A stretch of 64,000 nucleotides of DNA from Aphrocallistes beatrix (lineage: Eukaryota; Porifera; Hexactinellida; Sceptrulophora; Aphrocallistidae). The DNA lies in NCBI GenBank assembly GCA_963281255.1, contig OY725494.1, positions 62,001 to 126,000 on the forward strand. The letters run 5' to 3'. Positions 56,412-64,000 of this stretch are shown here, piece by piece. The notes under the pieces were generated by a model. The model saw nothing but the letters and a program-made list of their open reading frames with translations, searched no databases and was not told where the DNA came from. The stretch's first letter is position 1. Each line of letters begins with the position of its first letter. Made by a program: the position numbers and the translations under genes.

Positions 56412-56600
56412 TTACACATAATTCTATTTTTTAAAAGTTACGCAATCTATAATTCTATTTTTTAAAAGTTACGCAATATATAATTCTATTTTTAAAGTTA
56501 CGCAATATATAATTCTATTTTTTAAAAGTTACGCAATCTATAATTCTATTTTTTAAAAGTTACGCAATATATAATTCTATTTTTAAAGTTACGCAATACT
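56412..56600. repeat. Higher-order tandem repeat, TTTAAAAGTTACGCAATATA unit
   Basis: Six copies of a 30-33 bp unit AATTCTATTTTTTAAAAGTTACGCAAT(C/A)TAT. Variants follow an A-B-C, A-B-C order: full unit ending CTATA, full unit ending ATATA, then a shortened unit with TTTTTAAAG. So a trimer of about 97 bp has itself been duplicated. It lies between the small membrane ORF and PIH1D2. Confidence 0.88.
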
Positions 56601-56674
56601 ATCTGACTGAATTTGAAACGTAATTCCTCTTTAAAATCTATTTTTACACTCACTTATGTAACTACGCAGTTAGA

Positions 56675-57640
56675 ATGGCTGACAAGCTAGATACTAAGGA
56701 TCCAGCTGCTACGCAAAAGCAACTTTCCCAAATGTGGGAAATGTTAGACGACCTTGCAGAGCAAGATCCAGAATCTTATCAGAAATTTATTAAAAATAAT
56801 CTAGCACAAGGAGCAGAACTCTTTACCAAACCGAAACCTGAATTATGCATTCGCACGGTTTTTAACACTAACTCCCGGTACCTCTACGTCAATATATTCT
56901 CCTGGGGACAAATAACAGCCCCGAAGTCCAGTCAATCTGGAATCCCAATGCTAAGTTCTAAGCTGAATGAAATGAATATTGGCACGAGTGATGTGATGGT
57001 GATTGCAGTTGGGATTAATCCAAAAGTTTTGGAGGAAGTCTCTGGAAACTCAGACGAGAGAAAGCAGCTTTATAAACTTATTTTACAATTCATCAAAGAT
57101 ACCAAATCTTTAGACATCGAGATAAAATATTCCCGTTTGAAAGCGGTGAGTAAAGGCGACCCGAGCATTAGTTCGAAATGGCTTTATGAAGCCAGTGTAC
57201 CAACGAAATTGAATCAGAATTCTTTCGCTCAACCAGCTCCAGATAATAACGAAGTGGACGCTAGCTCTGTCATAAGTCAATTGGCCAACTTATGCACTCG
57301 AGATAATACGGAATCTTCTGAAGTAAAGAAAAGTACTAAAAAGTTGATTGAGGAAATCCCAAGTGAATCTATTGAAAAGGAAACTCCGATATATGCGACT
57401 GCATTCGCGAAAACTGAAGAAGGAGAAGTGTTAAAATTATGTATTACGCTCCCAGGTGTTTCAGCTGTTAGCGAGCTTGAAATGCGAATTTCGAGGGATT
57501 CCCTTAATCTCTCCAACGAACGCTATCACCTCGCTGTGAAGCTAGAGCGAGAGATTGATGATACAAGTGTTAAAATGGAATTCGACAAATCTCTCTTACG
57601 AATCACAGCTCGTTGTTTATCACCACACACTTCGTATTAG
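56675..57640 (+). CDS. PIH1D2: PIH1D2-like HSP90 co-chaperone / dynein assembly factor, intronless
   Basis: A single 321-codon frame, against 315 in human PIH1D2. The N-terminus QMWEMLDDLAEQDPESYQKF matches the human QFWNLLDDLAQSDPEGYEKF. The PIH1 domain follows (PELCIRTVF, LYVNIFSWGQITAPKSSQSG IP, VMVIAVGINPKVL). The C-terminal part has a CS-like fold (LKLCITLPGVSAVSELEMRI, RYHLAVKLEREID, KMEFDKSLLRITA). PIH proteins join R2TP-like complexes with HSP90 to assemble axonemal dyneins and snoRNPs. The gene has no intron. Its stop is followed by a G-rich spacer. Confidence 0.9.
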   Translation: MADKLDTKDPAATQKQLSQMWEMLDDLAEQDPESYQKFIKNNLAQGAELFTKPKPELCIRTVFNTNSRYLYVNIFSWGQITAPKSSQSGIPMLSSKLNEMNIGTSDVMVIAVGINPKVLEEVSGNSDERKQLYKLILQFIKDTKSLDIEIKYSRLKAVSKGDPSISSKWLYEASVPTKLNQNSFAQPAPDNNEVDASSVISQLANLCTRDNTESSEVKKSTKKLIEEIPSESIEKETPIYATAFAKTEEGEVLKLCITLPGVSAVSELEMRISRDSLNLSNERYHLAVKLEREIDDTSVKMEFDKSLLRITARCLSPHTSY

Positions 57641-57968
57641 ATTCAATATGACCTGTTTTATGGAATTAGTTCTCTATCTTATTAGCTTATGACACTGGGG
57701 GGCGTAGAAGGAATGGGGGGGAGGGAGAGGGTAATCGGTTCGTTACTAAGCAATTAAGAACATTCTTTTGAGATATTTCCGTTGTTAACTTGTAGATATG
57801 TTAGTCTTGAAAGGCCCACTAATACTCATAATCATAGGCGGATCTTCGGGGGGCGGGGGGGGGGCGAACTTTAATTTGTCTCTTTGTTACTTTAATTTTG
57901 TCAAGATGCAGAGTTTACATGTCCCTTTATCCCATTTAGCTTGTCATCCTGATAATCCATAGTCCAAA
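57641..57968. other. Spacer with G-rich runs before the GRAM/UFD1 gene
   Basis: Runs such as CTGGGGGGCGTAGAAGG, GGGGGGGAGGGAGAGGG (about 57694-57732) and CGGGGGGCGGGGGGGGGGCG (about 57848-57868) stand out in AT-rich surroundings and could form G-quadruplexes. The second resembles the end of a G/C-run MITE (compare 35390). No gene. Confidence 0.5.
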
Positions 57969-60900
57969 ATGGCTTTCAGCAATACAAATTCAAGTTCACA
58001 AGAACTTTCCCGTCACTCTAGGCTCGACCCGATGACGCTAGAAAGTCTCTACAGACAAGGCTACCAGGTCGACGAGATCATTCTCAGGAATGTGTACTGT
58101 GTCAAGTGTGACATGGTCAGTTCATGTCCTGGGATGCTGTACATAACCACTGAGAGAGTCTACTTCATCTCAAACTCGCATACACGCGACTTAGGTAAAG
58201 CATACATGTCAACCTGAGCCATGATAAAAGCGGGACGCGGCGTTGAATTTCGCGGGACATGGCGGGACACAATAGAAAAGTATTATACATAGAGTCAAAA
58301 TAAAGCGGGACATAATGGGGAAATTTCATGTAAAAGCGGGACACTCGAGAAAATTAGCTCTTTAGAAGAGTGAAAAAAGCGGGGCGTCCCGCTAAAAACG
58401 GTACAGTTGGCAAGTATGGTAAGGGAGTAACTGCAGCAAATACATACTTGCCAACTGTTCCGTATTTGATGGGACGTCCCGCTTTTTTCACTCTTCTATT
58501 GAGCTAATTTCCACGAGTGTCCCGCTTTTACATGAAATTTCTCCATTATGTCCCGCTTTTTTATTCTATGTATAATATTTTCCCATTGTATCCTGCCATG
58601 TCCCGTGAATTCAACGCTGCGTCCCGCTTTTATAACTGCTCAAGTTTGAATGTATGCGAATGTGACTTTAATACTTGTCAGAATGTACTAGAGTTGGATG
58701 GTCATTTTATCCTGGACAATCTGAGATTGCATGAAAATTGTTTAGAGTTGGTATCCAGGAAAGGACAAGTATTTTTGCTAGAAAATGTTAAATACTCAAA
58801 ATTAACATAAAAACCTAATATCTTTATTTAATCAATTAACCGGGCAATGACATGGGATCCATTCTATTTATAGCAGGGACCCACATTTCTAAGGTTTCCC
58901 CGCCTAAAATGACTTAATCGGAAATGATTTACCAAATTCCATAGTACATTTAATACTATATTTTATAGGATTTTTCCTGGACTCCATCGTCTCTCTGATG
59001 TTAGATGACGGCAACTATCCAATGCTGACATTCGTGCTTGAGCATGAAACGTTCAGTTTGGGATCTCTAATAGACCGACAGGACATCGTCGATCTCCTGA
59101 AGGGGGCGTTCCCTAAAATGGAGGTGAGTCACTCGAAAGCTCCTCCACAAGGTCCGTTGAACCAATTCCAGAGCACGAGTTCCGTGTCAAAAACCGCGAT
59201 TCAGGATGATATAACAAAGCGAAAGAGAGAAGCTCTTGTGATGGTTGAGCTTCTCAAGAATAACACGTGTAAATATTTTCTTGCGAATTTTTACTGTCCA
59301 ATGATGTTATTCTGCGAAAAAGAACACATCACACAAGATCAACTGGACGCACGCGTAAACGAACACACATTCACGAAAAATACCACCTCCAATGAACTCG
59401 GAACGGAAGAAACCGCGAAATTCGTCACCTTAGAAGAGACGGTAGTGAAATCGAAACAAGAATTCTCATATCCTATTCTGAATCGCCATGTCAGACACCA
59501 TTCCTTTTCCGAGTCCAGTACTGCTGCCCATAATTTGAACTTATCTCCGCTGGCCGGCATTTTAGATTTCGATCGCGGGAGAGGAAATGCGGGGATTCGG
59601 AAGAGTAATTCGATGGAGCATATTGATAAGAGTCACACTGGAGATACCTCGAATAACTTAGGTACAAGTTATATAGGAGACTGTATCTTTGATCAGGAAT
59701 ATGGCATTTCAATACTAATTAATGTAAAGCCCACATTTCTGATCAAAATTCTATATATTTTCTGATCAAAATAAAACAGCCTTTATCTTTTGATCAGAAA
59801 ATATATAGAATTTTGATCAGAAATAAGGCATTTCAATACTAATAATGCAAACTCCACATTTCTGATCAAAATTCTACATATTTTCTGATCTGAATATACA
59901 GTCTCATTATATAGTATTATCATATATAGAGACAATTTCGTTTTCCTAAAAGCGAGGGAATTTTGAGAATATGCAAATGGGCAGTAGGAGGGTGCGAACA
60001 CAAACATTATTTCATTTTAATTGTATTTATTTCCAATAGACTTTCTTGGCTCTCCATTAATCCGTTCCACCTCTTATGAACAGATGGGAGCTTGCACTAG
60101 CCCAGATTTCCCATTCCTTAAAACGAACACGCGAAACATCTCACCTACCATCATCAATTTCCTGAACGATACACTAGAACCAAACACTCCAGAAAACCCG
60201 AACACGCCTCCCTTACATCGTTCATCCCCTGAGCTGACAGAAATTCCAATTTCCACTCCTCCTCTACCCGAAAACCCTTCACAATCACCTCCAAACACAG
60301 ATGTCATTCCACCTAATTTCTACACGCATTTCAGCTACGATTCTTCCACCAGTTTAGATTCCATTCCCTCTCCACAACCTGGCGATCCTTGTCGGTTTTT
60401 CCTCTCAGGTTTCTGCCGTAATGGTGACAGCTGTCCGTATAATCACGCTCAAATAGAGGGCCTATCATCTCAAGGAGATTTAGCCACCTTCCCACAAACA
60501 CTGACCTGTTATTCAGATAAATCGATCGGAAGAGAGATCCCCTACTCAACTGACAAAATTATCCTCTCCCCTTTAATCCTAGTCGTGTGTGAGCGAAATA
60601 ACTTCCAATATCCAATGTCATTTTCCCTCCAGAATCTTAAAACGGACAAAAAACTGTTTGTCGGAGTTCTCGAGTTTACAAGCACTGAATTGAACACTGC
60701 CTACGTTCCACAGTGGATTATCGACCATCTTGGCATTACTGAAGGAGAAGAAGTTGGGTTTAAGCACGAAGACCTCCCGAAAGGCGTTTTTTGTCGCCTC
60801 CAGCCTGTTTCCAGCTCTTGGCTAAGCATCCCGTACGAGAAACGTACAGAGATCTTAGAATTCTGGTTGAAGAAGTATCAGAATTTGACAGAAGGAATGC

Positions 60901-62699
60901 GTATAGACATTCACTATGAGATGAATAAGTACTGTTTGAAAGTGTTGAAATGCCAGCCGACAGAAGGAATTTCCATTGTAAATGCCGATATCCAAACTGA
61001 TATCATTGAGCCTCACGACTGTGATGAGTTATACAGTCCAGAGGAGGGACAGGCGCAGAGGTTACACCTTGGTCATCCCATCCACTGTTCGCTAGACCCA
61101 GGTGTGTATCGACATTTCGTGCTACTCTACTTCCCGAATAGTAACCACCCTGAACGCGTGAGAATATCTTTAAACGTCCAAAAAGGCGATCCTGACCTCT
61201 ACGTCTCACAAACACACACTGCACCCTCCCAAGTTCTCTACCAGTGGTGTTGCCAGGATGTGGGGTCGAAAGAATTGTGCTTGGGTCCCAGTGATGCTCT
61301 CTTCAACCCGAATGAATCCGTGCATGTCGGAGTTATGAGTTTCTCTGAGCATTCTCAGTTTAGTATCTGCTTCCATAGGGATGATGGACTCCAAATGTCT
61401 GTCAACGGTGAGTTAACCCCGATTTCTGGAGACTGTATATTTTGATCAGAAAACCAATGTAGAATTTTGATGAGGACGGTCGAAATTTTGTTCGTATTAT
61501 CCGGAATTTGTATTAACCGGATTTATTTACATGTATTATCATCTGTTGGAGATAAAATATCTGTTCGCAAAGCGAGGTTATACTGGACATGCAAATCAAT
61601 CTGGTTAATACGAATTCCGGATAGTACGAACAAATTTGACCGTCTCCTGGTCATACATGCCAACTTGAGCCATGATAAGAGCGGGACGCAGCGTTGAATT
61701 TCGCGGGACATGGCGGGACGCAATAAAAAAATATACATAGAATAAAAAAAGGGGGACATAATGGGGAAATTTCGTGTAAAAGCGGGACACTCGTGAAAAT
61801 TAGTTCAATAGAAGAGTGAAAAAAGCGGGACGTCCCGCCAAATACGGGACATTTGGCATGTATGCCTGGTATTCGTAATAACGAGGTTCTACTGTACATT
61901 ATCATGGGATCATTATTCCAAAAGTATTTTATACGAAATTATTAATACAGGTGCCACAAGACGCGACGATTCAGGTCAAACACTTCGTCCAACACCTAAT
62001 ATCGTCCCTGCCACCTCTCCAGACACGACACAAGTTTTCACACCTCCACCAGGCGATGTCCAATGTGTCCATTGCAGCCTGTTTATGCCACCTTTACGCT
62101 TGGCTATGCATGAACGCCACTGTAAACTCTCTACATACCGATGTCCCGATTGTAATGAGTGCATTCCACTTGCAGCTAAGACCAAACACCCTTTCATCGT
62201 GCATACCAAACTCAGATGTTGTTGTGGGGAAGTGTACACACAGTATGATTTGAATGCACATCAATTGACTTCCTGTCAAAAACGAATTGTCAAATGTACG
62301 CATAAATGGTGTAACTTCTCTTTCCCGATGGATGAGATTAATCTACACGAGACGACTTGTGGAACCCGCGTGACTTCCTGCCCAATTTGCAGTGTTGATA
62401 GTACGTTCATGGAGCTGGAATCGCATCTTTTCGCTTTCCACACTGTTGACGTAGCACGGATTAACTGGGCAGTTCCACTTAGTGCCCAAGCTTTGAAAAA
62501 ATCCGATTCAACCACGAATGGATTAAGATGTAACTGTGGAGTGAGTTTTACACAACTTGATGATTTGCAAGTTCACCAACTGACTTCCTGTTCCCTCCTC
62601 TCTTCTAGTAATGAGAAAGTCGTAGAACCAAAGGTAAACGGCGAAGTTGCGTGTGAAAAACCGCAGGAACCTGTGAATGAGGGTATTGAACTTGATTGA
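57969..62699 (+). CDS. Multidomain GRAM - CCCH x2 - UFD1 N-domain - PPC-like - TRAF/C2H2 zinc-finger protein
   Basis: Four exons (57969-58194, 58969-59661, 60040-61407, 61951-62699) give 1011 residues; all three introns are phase 1. A GRAM/PH-like domain spans exon 1 and the start of exon 2 (CPGMLYITTERVYFIS, DSIVSLMLDD, DRQDIVDLLKGAF). CCCH finger 1 is Cys176, Cys185, Cys191, His195; finger 2 is Cys424, Cys432, Cys438, His442. Residues about 478-630 match the UFD1 N-domain (YPMSFSLQN, VGVLEFTSTELNTAYVPQWI, YCLKVLKCQP, GISIVNADIQTDI). A beta-rich PPC-like domain follows (GDPDLYVS, QWCCQDVGSKEL). The last exon has several TRAF/C2H2-type fingers (CVHCSLFMPPLRLAMHERHC, CPDCNECI, CTHKWCNFSFP, CPICSVD). 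UFD1 domains bind ubiquitin and p97/VCP. UFD1 plus C-terminal fingers recalls plant PRLI-interacting-factor-K-like proteins. Function unproven. Confidence 0.83.
58201..58418. mobile_element. MITE, CATACTTGCCAACTG / GCGGGACG family, copy 2 (inverted)
   Basis: Begins CATACATGTCAACCTGAGCC six bases after the exon 1 donor of the GRAM/UFD1 gene and ends CAGTTGGCAAGTATG. Opposite in orientation to copy 3, from which it is separated by 24 bp. Confidence 0.87.
58443..58656. mobile_element. MITE, CATACTTGCCAACTG / GCGGGACG family, copy 3
   Basis: Begins CATACTTGCCAACTGTTCCG and ends GCTCAAGTTTGAATGTATG. With copy 2 it makes an inverted repeat with arms of about 215 bp in intron 1 of the GRAM/UFD1 gene. 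Confidence 0.87.
59665..59900. repeat. TTCTGATCAAAATTCTATAT inverted repeats in intron 2 of the GRAM/UFD1 gene
   Basis: TTTCTGATCAAAATTCTATA (about 59738) is followed by its inverted copy (about 59790-59820) and then a third, direct copy (about 59850-59890). GGCATTTCAATACTAATTAA is also repeated (59702, 59827). A fragment of the same element (GGAGACTGTATATTTTGATC) starts intron 3 at about 61429. Confidence 0.75.
61472..61898. mobile_element. Foldback element with inserted CATACTTGCCAAC-family copy 4 (61652-61864)
   Basis: The left part (61472-61650) is an inverted repeat: GACGGTCGAAATTTTGTTCG against ACGAACAAATTTGACCGTC, with GAATTTGTATTAACCGG mirrored. Immediately after it lies a complete copy of the GCGGGACG family (61652-61864, ends CATACATGCCAACTTGAGCC and GGCATGTATG). 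Then a stray end GGTATTCGTAATAACGAGGT ending CTACTGTA (to about 61898) looks like the tip of a third, pogo-type element. All are in intron 3 of the GRAM/UFD1 gene. Confidence 0.75.
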
Positions 62700-64000
62700 T
62701 TTTAGTGAAGTGAGATGTGTGTAAATGATTCAAAGATGTGCTTTTCACACTCAAATATCTGAGTTTAAGTCTCGTGGTGGTGATTTTATTCTGGACAGAA
62801 TTGTTTAAAAATTTTAAAATACCTCAAACTAAAGGTTTTAAACTGCAGAAATCTCCCAAAGAGTAGCTAGAGCGATTATTCATCTTTCCCCCATTTTATA
62901 AAGGGTGACAAAAAAAGTTTATGAAATTTAAATTACTACTCATATTATTTTTTACTGTTTTTTAGTCAATAATTGCCTTCTAAACCATCCTTAAAGTATT
63001 ATTTCGATGTTGTTTACCTCAAAATTGATAGTTTTATATGCGAACAAATTCCCATTAGAATTATTGTAGTAGACAAAAAGTAGATGGAAGTTTTTACCAA
63101 ATCCAATTCGTACTCATTATTACTACCTTTCAATTCCCGCTCTACATTATGAATGATTATTATTCATCTCGAGGTTTCACTACAGATTCTGTTTTCTTTG
63201 CTGTTCCATTTCATCCCAAGACTTCATATAGTAATTCTCATGGTCACGTTAACTCGAAAAGTGAATTGATAAACCAATTAAATGCAACCGTATACGTAAA
63301 CAGTATTAGTATTCGCCAAAATTCTTTGTTTTGTTTGCGCTTGTGTTTATGTACAGATTCAAAATGCATCTTTAAAATAATTCCATTTGTTTCAAAGCGT
63401 GGCAAACCTCGATGATTTCTTCACAAGTTATTCTATTCTATTGCTTCTTGAGCTCATGGGGATTTATTTATACATTTTTAAGGTTTATTTTTGTTCCACG
63501 AAATAGGAGCGATAATGCATTGGCAGTTTCCCATCTTTTATATGGGAATACAATATTTAATTTGTGACTTGAATGAGTGAATAATTTCTTTACTTTAGTA
63601 TCATATGAGGTAGAGAGAATATATGGAACTACTACCGTATTTACTCAAATACTAATCCTCTCTTAAAATATCGTTTCTCAAAGAGATTTTATTATTGCTT
63701 AATGGCGAATCGTAATCTGTTTCCATCTATCAAATCTCAATAACCTTTTTTTTGGTAGGAAATTGGGAAAGTATTGAACCTTTTCTTTTAAAGTAATTTA
63801 TGAGGGAAACAATTCGTTATTGAGTACTTTTGCTGTTAAATATTAATCCATAAAACCTCTTTCAACAAACGTCTTCCATAACAACGCTATATACGTCCAA
63901 AAATCTATCAACCTTTTGGCATTTAACTAATGAGTTTAATCCATTACAGGTCGTAAACAGCTTAAGTGCTTTTATATTATGAGAATTTCAAACGTTTAGA
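62700..64000. other. AT-rich 3' flank, no gene seen
   Basis: After the GRAM/UFD1 stop there is AT-rich sequence to the window end. An 88-codon frame at 63149-63415 (MNDYYSSRGFTTDSVFF...) has no recognisable domain and composition like a chance frame. No repeat element with clear ends was noticed. Confidence 0.5.

Noticed and set aside
58599-58810. Plus-strand frame with protein-like text (LELDGHFILDNLRLHENCLELV) as an extra exon of the GRAM/UFD1 gene
   Set aside because: No donor of the right phase leads from it to exon 58969, while joining 58194 directly to 58969 keeps phase and completes the GRAM strands. Part of the frame is MITE sequence.
63149-63415. 88-codon frame near the window end
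   Set aside because: No domain; composition as in surrounding non-coding DNA.

Overview
This is an AT-rich nuclear window from an animal with a compact genome. Coding exons are separated by short GT-AG introns (about 50-150 bp), intergenic gaps are often only 100-500 bp, and the gene set is that of a metazoan: TRAF, RNF41/NRDP1, ankyrin-SOCS proteins, a PAR-like bZIP factor, UVRAG, TGFBRAP1 and USP10. Gene density, intron size and the lack of a clear bilaterian signature suggest a sponge (a demosponge in particular) or another early-branching animal. That taxonomic guess is inference. I see no retrovirus-like, LTR, Polinton or LINE element. The mobile DNA is almost all small foldback elements (MITEs).

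Layout. 1-837: 3' end of RNF41 (+). 2071-4104: V-ATPase subunit H (+). 4644-6002: a putative myristoylated acidic, BASP1-like protein (+). 6819-7883: succinate dehydrogenase SDHB (+). 8020-11804: two tandem ankyrin-SOCS genes (-). 12360-16723: splicing/recycling factor SART3 (-). 17124-24556: endosomal tether TGFBRAP1/Vps3 (+), with an intronless GEN1 resolvase gene nested in its eighth intron (20428-22176, +). 24557-27827: gene-poor. 27828-29200: bZIP factor (-). 29201-37192: gene-poor, repeats and an AT microsatellite. 37193-40441: TRAF (-). 40827-41843: Rab1 (-). 43715-46003: UVRAG (+). 46173-50726: two tandem coiled-coil + MABP genes (+). 52038-53825: USP10 (+, intronless). 54109-56027: RMI1 (+). 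56184-56411: putative small membrane protein (+). 56675-57640: PIH1D2 (+, intronless). 57969-62699: a 1011-residue protein joining GRAM, two CCCH fingers, a UFD1 N-domain, a PPC-like domain and TRAF/C2H2 fingers (+).

Functional themes. Endolysosomal traffic and autophagy recur (V-ATPase H, TGFBRAP1, UVRAG, Rab1, MABP proteins). So does ubiquitin signalling (RNF41, TRAF, ankyrin-SOCS, USP10, the UFD1-domain protein). Both arms of Holliday-junction processing are present: GEN1 (resolution) and RMI1 (dissolution). These are co-localised housekeeping genes, not an operon; no functional cluster is claimed.

Repeats. At least seven families of short inverted-repeat elements recur, mostly inside introns, and they account for most introns longer than about 400 bp. 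The family with TGTTGCG ends (four copies) fits the termini and 4-bp target duplication known for Ginger-type transposons. The most unusual coding observations are the GRAM-CCCH-UFD1-PPC-zinc-finger protein, the coiled-coil/MABP gene pair, the ankyrin-SOCS pair with an internal SOCS box and signs of gene conversion, and an FGxF G3BP-binding-like motif at the N-terminus of USP10.
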